Origin: a bacterium | Lineage (GTDB): Bacteria; Armatimonadota; Chthonomonadetes; Chthonomonadales; Chthonomonadaceae | Assembly (NCBI GenBank): GCA_021805405.1 | Contig: JAJZFK010000514.1 | Location: forward strand, 1-6,878 | DNA length: 6,878 nt | Direction of reading: 5' to 3' | In this document: piece by piece, positions 1 through 6,878 of the stretch | Position numbering within the stretch: the stretch's first letter is position 1 | Layout: each line of letters begins with the position of its first letter | Position numbers and translations under genes: made by a program | The notes under the pieces: model-generated | What the model saw: the letters and a program-made list of their open reading frames with translations, nothing else | Told to the model about the DNA's origin: nothing | The model's database searches: none

Positions 1-1
1 A

Positions 2-2944
2 ACCGCGGAACGCATGCATCCTATTCTTTCTGCACAGGCACTGCAGGATTATAACGAAGGAGTAATCTGCCTTACCGGCTGCCGCCAGGGCAACCTTTTC
101 AGGCTGGTAGAAATGCACCGGTACAGCGAGGCCCGCCAAAGCCTGGAAGCACTTATCAAGACCTTTAGCGCTGAGCGCATCTTTGTAGAACTACAGGATG
201 ACCTTACGCCCCATTCGCAGCGCGTTTGCGCAGAACTGCTACAACTGGCCGCGGAATGTAGAGTACCGGCGGTGGCGACCAATAACGTACACTATGCGCA
301 AGCCGACGATTTTGCCGCACACGATATCCTTACATGCGTTCGCCTGGGTATCGATATTAACACGCCACACCCGGCACGCCCACTTAATTCGGAGCGCTAT
401 CTAAAATCTGAACAGCAGATGCGACAGCTTTTTGCGCACTGCCCGGAGGTACTTGACAACAGCGTAGCCATTGCCGGTATGTGCACGGATTCCCTCGTGC
501 AGGTGGATAATTTCAGCCCTCTGCACAACTGTCCGTCCGGCACTAACGAAAATGACTACCTGCGTCATCTCGCTTTTAAAGGAGCACGATATCGCTATCG
601 CCCATTCACAGAAAAGGTAGAATTACGTCTACAGCATGAACTGGAAATTATTACCAGTATGGGCTTTGCGAACTATTTTCTGCTTGCATGGAAAACAGCA
701 CGCTGGGCACGCAGCGTGGGTATTCGCTGCACAGGAAGGGGTAGTGCGGCAGATTCCTGCACGGCCTATGCTCTCATGCTTACCGATGTGGATGTTATAT
801 CACGCAACCTGCCCTTTGCCCGCTTTCTCTCCCCTGGTAAAACACCTGATATAGATCTGGACTTTGATGCCAGCCGCCGTGATGAGGTATTCAGATTTAT
901 AGCGGCAGAGTATGGTGCCGAACACGTAGCCATGGCCTGTACTTTTCACACATATAGAGCAAAATCGGCACTGCGGGATGTAGGCAAGGCGCTGGCGCTG
1001 CCTCCTGAATTGCTAAAGTTCTTCAGCAAGAATATTGCTCATTTCGTAAAAGCTGCCCACATTGAAGAAGCATTTACACATGTACCGGAGCTAAAACCAC
1101 ACATCGCACTTACCGAGCAGTGCCAGCTCCTTTTCAATCTTTGCAGGCGTATAGCAGGCTTTCCTCGCCATATTGGTACACACTCATCCGGGGTAGTAGT
1201 CTTTAGGCAGCCACTGCATACCCTGGCACCTATGCAGCCTACTGCACGAGGCATACTGCCGCTTATTACGCTGGACAAAGACGATGTGGAAGATGTTGGC
1301 GGCATGAAGCTAGACGTACTATCGTTACGCATACTCACCGCAGTAGAGCAGGCATCTACACACATTGCAGAACGCGTTCATGGCTTTCAATACAACAACA
1401 TACCTACCGAAGATGATGAGACTTACCGCCTGCTTAGATCGGGCAAAGCCATGGGCGCATTTCAGCTGGAATCTCCCGCGCAAATGGCACTTGCCTGCAC
1501 ACTGGAATCACGGCAGTTTGAAGATCTTGTCGCCAGTGTGGCACTTATTCGTCCTGGCCCCATACGAAGCTTTGCTGTGCGGCGCTTTGTTTCATGCCGT
1601 AACGGCTGGGCTCGGGCCGATGTGCTACACCCGGTGCTTCAACCTGTACTGGCCAAAACATATGGATGCGTTATTTTTCAGGAACAGGTGGTACAGGTAC
1701 TCGCCGCCATGACGGGTGCCTCGGAAGCAGAAGCAGATGGCATGCGCAAACGTCTTGCAAAACATGACAGGCAAGGCACCATGGAGCAAGCCTGCGACGA
1801 ATTTATCGCCAGGGCCACACACTGCCATCGGGATCTCAGCATAGAAACTGCCCAACTCATCTGGCAGCAGATAGAGAGCTGGAGTGGCTATGGCTTTACA
1901 GAAGGACACGCGGCCTCCTTTGCCATTACCGCGCAACGCAGTGCCTACCTGTCATGCCACCATCCCGCCGAATACTTCGCAGCCCTCATGAGCTGCCAGC
2001 CTATGGGCTACTACTCTGCGAACAGTTTGGCAGCCGAAGCCCGACGGCGCGGGGTCACCATTCTGCCAATAGACATTAACGAGAGCGAAGACACATGCTC
2101 AACCCCTGCCCAGGATAGTATAAGGCTGGGTTTGCGCCTGGTAGAAGAACTGCGCCAGCACGATATAGACGCAGTACTTGCTGCAAGAAGCCAGGCGCCA
2201 TTTCACTCGCTTATCGATTTCTGCACACGGGTGCCCCTTCATCGTAACCGGTTGGAAAATCTTGTTTTATGTGGGGCTTTTCAAAATCTTCACGCACACA
2301 CCAGGGGCCTGTTATGGCGGCTGGATGAAACGATAGCACAGGCACTTATATTTCGCACAGAAGAGGTTTCCAGGCAGCACTCTATTAGCTTTCCACGCAA
2401 CAGCAAGACGCCCACACCCTGTGCTCAAGACATTGAGGATTTCTCGCCTTATGACAAATTTCAGTGGGAGTGGCGAATATGCGGCGTAGCCTCATCGTGC
2501 CATCCGCTCGCCTACTATCGTGATACCCTTAGTGAGCATAATATTATCACTACATGGCAGGCCAATAGAACAGAGCATAATCGGCGAATACGAGTTGCAG
2601 GGCTTAACCTGCGCCCACACAGGCCTCCCACACGTTCAGGCCGTACTACGCTCTTTACTACCGTTGAAGACGAAACTGACTTCATACAGATTATATGCAC
2701 GGGGCAACATCTGGACTCTTGTGCACCCGTGTTTCTCACATCGCCTGCGGTCACTGTCACCGGGGTAGTGAAACACAAAGGCAGTGGCGTATCCATTCTG
2801 GTAGAAGCAGTAGAACCACTATCCAGTCAGCTTCGCATGTATGCCGGGGGAATGAGTGCGATCACCCGCATTGTGCCATCAGTACGTACGCAAGATCAAC
2901 CCTCGCCTCAACCTGCTGTGCTAATCACTTCCGCGAAAGGTTAA
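2..2944 (+). CDS. dnaE2: Error-prone DNA polymerase III alpha subunit, DnaE2/ImuC type (5'-truncated by window)
   Basis: This is a C-family DNA polymerase that copies past damaged template, normally with ImuA/ImuB in SOS mutagenesis. The frame is open to the left edge, so the ATG at 14 is probably internal. By family comparison about 140-150 residues of the PHP domain are missing. Counting from that ATG: PHP remainder 1-160 with VATNNVHY at 87-94; palm motif GRGSAAD at 241-247; catalytic aspartates in PDIDLDFD at 278-285; third catalytic Asp at 434 in KLDVLSLRIL, with spacing like E. coli DnaE D403-D555; FQLES at 483-487; RPGPI at 513-517; YGFTEGHAASFA at 626-637; QPMGYYS at 662-668; a helix-hairpin-helix region near 700-775; an OB-fold near 859-930. 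QPMGYYS, HAASFA and the OB-fold pattern RPPTRSG...TVEDETD favour DnaE2 over replicative DnaE. The last ~40 residues lack the usual DnaE2 ending resembling SRDFH. imuA/imuB, if present, would lie upstream. No SOS promoter is visible because the 5' end is outside. Confidence 0.93.
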   Translation, partial: TAERMHPILSAQALQDYNEGVICLTGCRQGNLFRLVEMHRYSEARQSLEALIKTFSAERIFVELQDDLTPHSQRVCAELLQLAAECRVPAVATNNVHYAQADDFAAHDILTCVRLGIDINTPHPARPLNSERYLKSEQQMRQLFAHCPEVLDNSVAIAGMCTDSLVQVDNFSPLHNCPSGTNENDYLRHLAFKGARYRYRPFTEKVELRLQHELEIITSMGFANYFLLAWKTARWARSVGIRCTGRGSAADSCTAYALMLTDVDVISRNLPFARFLSPGKTPDIDLDFDASRRDEVFRFIAAEYGAEHVAMACTFHTYRAKSALRDVGKALALPPELLKFFSKNIAHFVKAAHIEEAFTHVPELKPHIALTEQCQLLFNLCRRIAGFPRHIGTHSSGVVVFRQPLHTLAPMQPTARGILPLITLDKDDVEDVGGMKLDVLSLRILTAVEQASTHIAERVHGFQYNNIPTEDDETYRLLRSGKAMGAFQLESPAQMALACTLESRQFEDLVASVALIRPGPIRSFAVRRFVSCRNGWARADVLHPVLQPVLAKTYGCVIFQEQVVQVLAAMTGASEAEADGMRKRLAKHDRQGTMEQACDEFIARATHCHRDLSIETAQLIWQQIESWSGYGFTEGHAASFAITAQRSAYLSCHHPAEYFAALMSCQPMGYYSANSLAAEARRRGVTILPIDINESEDTCSTPAQDSIRLGLRLVEELRQHDIDAVLAARSQAPFHSLIDFCTRVPLHRNRLENLVLCGAFQNLHAHTRGLLWRLDETIAQALIFRTEEVSRQHSISFPRNSKTPTPCAQDIEDFSPYDKFQWEWRICGVASSCHPLAYYRDTLSEHNIITTWQANRTEHNRRIRVAGLNLRPHRPPTRSGRTTLFTTVEDETDFIQIICTGQHLDSCAPVFLTSPAVTVTGVVKHKGSGVSILVEAVEPLSSQLRMYAGGMSAITRIVPSVRTQDQPSPQPAVLITSAKG

Positions 2945-2948
2945 CCAC

Positions 2949-2991
2949 TTGGTAGTTGCTTTACGGCAGGGAGGACTCTAAAGCCTACCAA
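2949..2991. terminator. Candidate bidirectional terminator between convergent dnaE2 and glycosyltransferase genes
   Basis: Arm TTGGTAG (2949-2955) pairs with CTACCAA (2985-2991). Immediately inside, GCTTTA (2958-2963) pairs with TAAAGC (2979-2984). This gives a 13-bp stem with a 2-nt bulge (2956-2957) and a 15-nt loop. It begins 5 bp after the dnaE2 stop and ends 15 bp before the opposing stop, where a shared terminator is expected. There is no T-tract on either side, so it is not a classical intrinsic terminator. It may act only as a 3'-end stabiliser. Confidence 0.4.
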
Positions 2992-3005
2992 CGCGGTTAC
3001 AACAA

Positions 3006-4871
3006 CTAACGCGGTGGAACCTGTAACCTTAGTAGCAGCCAGCCGCGCTCCTCCCTTAAAACGAGAGGTTTAACTCCTTGCTTCAAAAGACGAGGTGCCA
3101 GGTCACGCCTATAGTCGCGAGTGCTGGTAACAACATCTACCCATCCACCATGGGGAACGGGATCTGCGTATGCCCAACTAAAAAATGGCCTGTGCTTCTG
3201 CTCATAAGGCGAATAGGGTATGTAAAATAACATACTGGGGCGCCGGGGAATGATATGGTAGAAGATGACTGGCAGCCCGTTGCGCGCATCGGGAGCTGCC
3301 GCCATTGCCGTACGCTGGTAGGGCCCTATCACCAGCCTGTTAGCATCTGCATATCCCTGCGTACTACCGGCAACGGTCATTATAACCACCAGCACAGTGA
3401 GCAGCCCTACTACGGTACCCGCGGGCAGGTTTGGTGAAAAGCGGCTGATAGCCCATGCGATACCGCTTACCAGGAACAGTGCAAAGGTGAGTACCTGTAC
3501 AAATGTAACAAGATCGCCGGGTATGGGTGCAGATTTTGGGACGAAGTGCGGGCCAGCAAAGGCAGCCGCAACAAGCACAGCACAAACAAATACTGCAGCA
3601 GCCGTTGCTCGCCGAAAGGTTTTACGACAGGATACACTCGTTGTCGTTCGCAATGCACCGTCTAGCCAGCGCCCTAGCAGAAGCGCTGCAGCAGGATAAG
3701 CAGGGGCGATATACGTAGGCAGTTTTGCCGCCGCAACGCTAAATCCACCAAATATCACCCAGAACCAGATGATGAGGTACTTTTCAATATCGCGATGTTC
3801 TGCAGAGGCTCCTCGAGTAAGGCGCAAGGCAGCAGGCACAAATCCTGCCCAGGGAAAAAACCCTATAAGGAAATACACAATGTAGGTAGGCATTGGAGCA
3901 TCGTGCACCTTATCCAGCCCTTTAAATCTGCCTATGTGCTGGCGGATGATGTATTCCTGCACCCATGTATGCCCTAGTTCATCCCTTCCACCTGCGCGCC
4001 AAACAAGGTAGTGCCATGGCAGCGCAATCGCTATGCACAGCAACACACAACTGAGGGGTGCGAGAGCTCTTACCAGGGGGCTCATGGATTTAAGCTGGTT
4101 GAACTGAAGCTTGAAGTTGACGCGAACACCTGGTTTTCTGCAAAACCGGATAGCAGTACTGTGCAGCATTAGATAGACCACAAACACAATGGGTGGAAGC
4201 AGCATACCCACTGCTCCCTTCATAAGGATTGCCAGCGCTGTAAATACCCAATAAATAACTATGTATCGGTTGCGAAACACTTTGGCACCCTGCCGGTGTG
4301 CGATAAGTGCCTGCCAGAAGCTAAGCATTTGCACGGTGAACAGAAACACGAGAGGGCCATCTGTGGTGTACTGGCGGGCATCCAGAACAGTGAGCGGACA
4401 CGCAGCGTATACCAGTGCCGCCAATAGTGCAGCTCGCCTGCCAAACCAGATGCTGCCAAACCAGTAGATGAGTGCTACGGTCGCAACCGCCAGTATCGCC
4501 TCGGGCAACCGAACGGCCATTGCACTCAGCCCAAAAAGCTTGATCGCAAGCGCGCCTATCCAGTAGATTAGCGCAGGTTTCTCGAAAAACGGGGTGTAGT
4601 TAATCTGCCGGTCGAAAGGAGGGTGCGTATTGAGGAGCGGTGTAATCCAGTTGTTGTGCATTGCCATGTTACGCGCACAGTCGGCGTAAAGGCCCTCATC
4701 AAGATCAAATATCCGCGCACTACCAAGGCGAACAAAAAACAGAACAAACAATAGCACCGCAAATGCAGCGGCGTAGTAGCGGGACGGCCCGGCTGCAGGA
4801 GCCTGGATAGCATCCGTAGCGCCCGCTTCATCTTTAAAACGCATTGTAACCCTTAATAAAATGTTGTGCAT
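3006..4871 (-). CDS. GT39/ArnT-like polytopic membrane glycosyltransferase
   Basis: This 621-residue inner-membrane protein belongs to the GT39 (PMT/ArnT) fold. Known members move a sugar from a polyprenyl-phosphate donor to lipid A, protein or another extracytoplasmic acceptor. A short hydrophilic N-terminus precedes a first membrane segment at 33-50. The first outer loop has the acidic pair D58-E59 (FDLDEGLYAD), followed by FEKPALIYW at 96-104 and TTDGPL at 169-174; these match acidic/Lys positions conserved in ArnT. Further marks are GFFPWAGF at 337-344 and KLPTYIAPAYP at 383-393, a hallmark of ArnT-like proteins. About 13 hydrophobic segments run to residue ~502. A soluble domain of ~115 residues follows, likely periplasmic. 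The start at 4871 is preferred because AGAGGAAA lies 9 nt upstream. Met10 (4844) is an alternative, with AAGGG 5 nt upstream. The gene is monocistronic here. Donor and acceptor cannot be read from the sequence, so I give no arnT symbol. Confidence 0.88.
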   Translation of the reverse strand: MHNILLRVTMRFKDEAGATDAIQAPAAGPSRYYAAAFAVLLFVLFFVRLGSARIFDLDEGLYADCARNMAMHNNWITPLLNTHPPFDRQINYTPFFEKPALIYWIGALAIKLFGLSAMAVRLPEAILAVATVALIYWFGSIWFGRRAALLAALVYAACPLTVLDARQYTTDGPLVFLFTVQMLSFWQALIAHRQGAKVFRNRYIVIYWVFTALAILMKGAVGMLLPPIVFVVYLMLHSTAIRFCRKPGVRVNFKLQFNQLKSMSPLVRALAPLSCVLLCIAIALPWHYLVWRAGGRDELGHTWVQEYIIRQHIGRFKGLDKVHDAPMPTYIVYFLIGFFPWAGFVPAALRLTRGASAEHRDIEKYLIIWFWVIFGGFSVAAAKLPTYIAPAYPAAALLLGRWLDGALRTTTSVSCRKTFRRATAAAVFVCAVLVAAAFAGPHFVPKSAPIPGDLVTFVQVLTFALFLVSGIAWAISRFSPNLPAGTVVGLLTVLVVIMTVAGSTQGYADANRLVIGPYQRTAMAAAPDARNGLPVIFYHIIPRRPSMLFYIPYSPYEQKHRPFFSWAYADPVPHGGWVDVVTSTRDYRRDLAPRLLKQGVKPLVLREERGWLLLRLQVPPR

Positions 4872-4895
4872 CGGCTGCAGTTTCCTCTGTAGCCG
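4872..4895. promoter_or_regulatory. 24-bp near-perfect palindrome over glycosyltransferase leader; operator or RNA hairpin
   Basis: On the + strand CGGCTGCAG (4872-4880) and CTGTAGCCG (4887-4895) form a 9-position inverted repeat with one imperfect position (4877/4890) around the 6-nt centre TTTCCT. It directly abuts the ATG at 4871. On the coding (-) strand the centre reads AGGAAA, the core of the predicted ribosome-binding site. The predicted transcription start falls in the distal arm, which favours a DNA operator over a complete RNA hairpin. In the glycosyltransferase mRNA the imperfect position would be an A-C mismatch. Function is inferred; the symmetry is directly visible. Confidence 0.45.
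4881..4888 (-). promoter_or_regulatory. Ribosome-binding site of the glycosyltransferase gene
   Basis: The coding strand reads AGAGGAAA here, ending 9 nt before the ATG at 4871. It supports Met1 over Met10 as the start, and it sits in the centre of the palindrome at 4872-4895, so access to it could be controlled. Confidence 0.5.
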
Positions 4896-4896
4896 A

Positions 4897-4924
4897 AAAG
4901 TATGGCAACCTGCCCGTCGGTCAA
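4897..4924 (-). promoter_or_regulatory. Sigma70-like promoter candidate for the glycosyltransferase gene
   Basis: On the minus strand, TTGACC (4924-4919) matches five of six bases of the -35 consensus. A 16-bp spacer separates it from TACTTT (4902-4897), a weak -10 that keeps the TA....T frame. Transcription would start near 4890, leaving a leader of about 19 nt that contains AGAGGAAA. The -10 is poor and the assignment rests on pattern matching alone. Confidence 0.4.
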
Positions 4925-5013
4925 TTCCTCACGGATACCGCTAGGCCCAATGGTTAACGGCAACGAACAGCCTCACGCTATTCGTATTGGGCATGAGGTA
5001 TATCTGGTGTAGT

Positions 5014-6153
5014 ATGAACCCTACTCTTAGCCCGCTTCTATATGTACGGCGAAATCCCGGCAAAGCCGCACCTATCGCCACAGTAATTGTGCTGGCAGTT
5101 GTTCTCGTCGCAAGTGTTGTGAGTATCATCCACTCGGTAGATCTCACAATTTACACACTTTATGGCTACAACAAGTACCTTACTGGCCTTACCCCTCGCA
5201 ATGCGCTCGAAATACCAGAAGATCAGATTGCGAAGTTTCGCAAATTGCCCCAAGCAGGTCCCATCTATCGAACGCACTCGTACCAGTTGTTTATCAAAAC
5301 GATCTTTGGCAAAATGCCATTCCCGGTCTTTGGTTTAACGCCGCCAGCCATGCATCTTATGATGCAGCGCACAGGTGTTTCTCTGGCAGCAGGTCGTTTG
5401 CCCGCACGTGGTGCTCCCGAAGCTGCCATATCGGGGGATGTTGCACGCAACCTGGGCGTTCACATTGGCAGCGTGCTGCTGCAGCCAAACTCACGCGACG
5501 ACTATGCGCCTGTACCCATTAAGCTGGTGGGGCTGCTGAAGGGGCCGTGCTGGGTGGGCCTTATGGACCGCTCACTTCCTGACAAGGACTCGCCCCTCAC
5601 CTTCTCGGGATACCTCGCATTTGCACCTAACCCAAGCCTTGGCGCACAGCGCGCGCTTGACAACGCAATAGCCAAAGCCGCCGACCGCACCGAAGTGCAC
5701 GTATGGCGGTTTGCAGGGCTGGTGCGCGAAACCAGAAGCGCGCTCTCCAACCTCTACCTCATCCTGAATATCGTCATCGCGATTATTATATTCGCTATTG
5801 CCTTTGTTTGCGGCCTTCTTTCTAACATCTACTTTACCCAAAGACTGCCAGAGGTTGCCACGTTATCCGCTATTGGCTATACCCGCGGCATGCTTCTGCG
5901 GCGCACAGTGGGCGAAACTACTATTTTGTGTATCATTGGGTGGCTTGCAGGTGTGGTGGTCACGGTTGGCCTCCTTATGGCGCTTGCGGCGTTCGTGTTA
6001 CGACCGCGCGGGCTCCTACTCAACCCGGTAGACCCGCGAGCGTTTATGTTTACCCTGCCGCTGCCGGTCATAATAGTGACATTCGCAGTTGTAACTGTTG
6101 GCCTTAGGCTTCGAGCATTAGACCCGGTAAGCATTATTGAACGGCGCGGCTAG
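5014..6153 (+). CDS. FtsX/MacB-type ABC transporter permease
   Basis: This 379-residue inner-membrane permease has MacB/FtsX topology. A cytoplasmic start (LLYVRRNPGKAAP) leads into membrane segment 1 (about 20-40). A large extracytoplasmic domain (41-245) contains AAGRLPARGAPEAAIS and ARNLGVHIGSVL, like MacB periplasmic core domains. Segment 2 follows at 248-270. The cytoplasmic stretch QRLPEVATLSAIGYTRGMLLRR (276-297) is the FtsX-family coupling region that contacts the ATPase. Segments 3 (302-328) and 4 (345-365) follow, and the protein ends in the typical LDPVSIIERR tail (369-378). The ATG at 5014 gives the classical permease N-terminus. In-frame TTG (4987) and ATG (4993) add nine or seven residues that look non-native. 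GAGGT at 4995-4999 is a distant ribosome site (14 nt from the ATG). No ATPase gene adjoins it: the upstream neighbour diverges and the downstream one converges. Substrate is unknown. Export or lipoprotein/lipid handling is typical of the family. Confidence 0.87.
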   Translation: MNPTLSPLLYVRRNPGKAAPIATVIVLAVVLVASVVSIIHSVDLTIYTLYGYNKYLTGLTPRNALEIPEDQIAKFRKLPQAGPIYRTHSYQLFIKTIFGKMPFPVFGLTPPAMHLMMQRTGVSLAAGRLPARGAPEAAISGDVARNLGVHIGSVLLQPNSRDDYAPVPIKLVGLLKGPCWVGLMDRSLPDKDSPLTFSGYLAFAPNPSLGAQRALDNAIAKAADRTEVHVWRFAGLVRETRSALSNLYLILNIVIAIIIFAIAFVCGLLSNIYFTQRLPEVATLSAIGYTRGMLLRRTVGETTILCIIGWLAGVVVTVGLLMALAAFVLRPRGLLLNPVDPRAFMFTLPLPVIIVTFAVVTVGLRLRALDPVSIIERRG

Positions 6154-6177
6154 CCACATGGTACAAGGCTTAGGCGC
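6144..6177. terminator. Weak hairpin between convergent permease and oxidoreductase genes
   Basis: GCGC (6144-6147) pairs with GCGC (6174-6177), and CTAGCC (6150-6155) pairs with GGC plus TAG (6167-6169, 6171-6173). This gives a 10-bp stem with a GG bulge on the left, one T bulge on the right and an 11-nt loop. It overlaps the permease stop codon and ends 2 bp before the opposing stop. There is no T-tract. Position between two convergent genes is the main support. Confidence 0.25.
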
Positions 6178-6178
6178 A

Positions 6179-6878
6179 CTACCGGGGAGCTGGGGGCAGC
6201 GCCTTAAAGTCGCCTAACATCGTGCGAATGATCGCGCCAAGATCGGGCGAACGAAGCAGTGGAAGATTCACTTTTGAGGCTTCCAGGGTTGAGATGAACG
6301 CGGCATGAACTACCTCTAACAAAACCCTGAACTGGCGTTGATTTAGTTGCGGTTCGGCCTGGCCCGTTGCACAGGCGCTAAAGTAATCTAGCATTCTTGT
6401 GGCTCGCAGTGTGGGGAGTGCGGTTCTTTTCTCACGAAGTTCCATCTCTGGCTTCACGGTTACTGCGGTTTCACCAGCAACCTGTATAACCAGTGCGGGG
6501 GCAGGGTTACTCGTTGGCCCGGCGTTAAGTGTTAGCTCTAGTTGCCCGCGGGAGCAGGTTAACAGGTATCGCTCATCTGGTCTAACAGATCGCGTACGCA
6601 TGAGCTGATGGGTTGCCTGACCACAAGTGTGTGCGGTAATAATAGTGGCAAGCGTCGCCTCTGGCTTCTGCCTGCCTACTGGCTGATCACGCTTCCTGAA
6701 GAGCGTTACGTCTACATCCGCGCTCACAGTAAACGGCTCTCCGTGCCATATATCTACAAGATCAGCAATTTGGCAGGCCATACTCTGCACAATGGAACTC
6801 CAGCCGCCGCTGATTGTGTCGGCATCTGGTACGGGAATTTCCACGGGGTATGCCCACGCACACCTGGTGTGTTGCACT
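6179..6878 (-). CDS. Probable Gfo/Idh/MocA-family oxidoreductase, C-terminal part (5'-truncated by window)
   Basis: The frame is open to the right edge. The GTG at 6875-6877 is best read as an internal Val. About 233 residues are visible, against 330-400 for the family, so the NAD(P)-binding Rossmann half and its EKP-type motif lie outside. The visible part resembles the alpha/beta substrate domain. SGGW at 23-26 and CQIADLVDIWHGEPFTVSADV at 35-55 correspond to the helix and strand that follow the catalytic loop. A beta-sheet stretch to about 115 ends in RYLLTCSRGQLELTL. The end of the domain shows FSACATGQAEPQLNQRQFRV followed by VVHAAFISTLEASKVNLP, the usual final-helix pattern in which a small-residue and Ala/Ser helix leads to a V-x-LP strand. 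The canonical catalytic His appears to be Gln36. Family members act on sugars, inositols or related compounds. The substrate here is unknown, and a non-catalytic or structural homologue is possible. Confidence 0.6.
   Translation of the reverse strand, partial: VQHTRCAWAYPVEIPVPDADTISGGWSSIVQSMACQIADLVDIWHGEPFTVSADVDVTLFRKRDQPVGRQKPEATLATIITAHTCGQATHQLMRTRSVRPDERYLLTCSRGQLELTLNAGPTSNPAPALVIQVAGETAVTVKPEMELREKRTALPTLRATRMLDYFSACATGQAEPQLNQRQFRVLLEVVHAAFISTLEASKVNLPLLRSPDLGAIIRTMLGDFKALPPAPR

Noticed and set aside
14..16. ATG at 14 as the true start of the polymerase gene
   Set aside because: The frame is open to the left edge, and the residues after it match the middle of the PHP domain, so the real start lies upstream of the window.
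1365..1712. 115-codon + strand frame inside the polymerase gene
   Set aside because: It lies wholly within a well-supported gene in another frame and encodes no recognisable domain.
2695..2955. 86-codon + strand frame overlapping the polymerase 3' end
   Set aside because: Out-of-frame shadow of the OB-fold coding region; no domain and no ribosome-binding site seen.
2990..3015. Direct repeat AACGCGGT at 2990-2997 and 3008-3015, and inverted GGTTACA/TGTAACC at 2995-3001 and 3022-3028
   Set aside because: Short copies partly inside the glycosyltransferase 3' end; they look like chance beside the stronger stem at 2949-2991.
4945..4992. Inverted repeat GCCCAAT / ATTGGGC in the divergent intergenic region
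   Set aside because: Only 7 bp with a 34-nt separation, which is expected by chance at this length.
4987..5015. TTGGGC - 17 bp - TAGTAT as the permease promoter
   Set aside because: The -10 overlaps the preferred ATG at 5014, so transcripts would begin inside the coding region.
6875..6877. GTG at the right edge as the start of the oxidoreductase
   Set aside because: The frame runs off the window, and the visible protein lacks the Rossmann half expected of the family; the codon is almost certainly an internal Val.
1..6878. A novel multi-gene defence or biosynthetic system
   Set aside because: The four genes belong to known families, lie on alternating strands and share no transcript; nothing in the window ties them into one system.

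Overview
The window carries four protein-coding genes in alternating orientation (+, -, +, -), two of them cut by the window edges. There is no RNA gene, mobile element or CRISPR array that I can support. Base composition is moderate, a little above half G+C by eye. The gene set is bacterial chromosomal. An ArnT-like membrane glycosyltransferase, an ImuC/DnaE2-type polymerase and a Gfo/Idh/MocA-type oxidoreductase together would fit a free-living, probably diderm bacterium. I considered Armatimonadota-like lineages, but nothing in the sequence proves a phylum.

Layout. (1) 2-2944, +: the 3' nine-tenths of a DnaE2/ImuC-type error-prone DNA polymerase III alpha subunit. Its N-terminus lies left of the window. 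(2) 3006-4871, -: a complete 621-residue GT39/ArnT-like polytopic glycosyltransferase, convergent with dnaE2. The 61-bp gap between them holds a bulged inverted repeat that could serve as a two-way terminator. (3) 4872-5013: a divergent intergenic region. It holds a sigma70-like promoter candidate for the glycosyltransferase and a 24-bp near-perfect palindrome that spans the predicted transcription start and encloses the ribosome-binding site. (4) 5014-6153, +: a complete FtsX/MacB-fold ABC permease with no ATPase gene beside it. (5) 6179-6878, -: the C-terminal part of a probable Gfo/Idh/MocA-family oxidoreductase. Its NAD(P)-binding N-terminus lies right of the window.

How the genes relate. 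Because every neighbour is on the opposite strand, no two genes here share a transcript and there is no visible operon. Functional links between them are therefore not supported. DnaE2 belongs to SOS-induced mutagenic repair. The glycosyltransferase and the permease both act at the cell envelope but are transcribed divergently. The oxidoreductase is probably sugar- or cyclitol-related metabolism. I do not see a previously undescribed multi-gene system. The points most worth a second look are the palindrome over the glycosyltransferase start, the orphan permease, and the departures from family consensus in the polymerase and the oxidoreductase.
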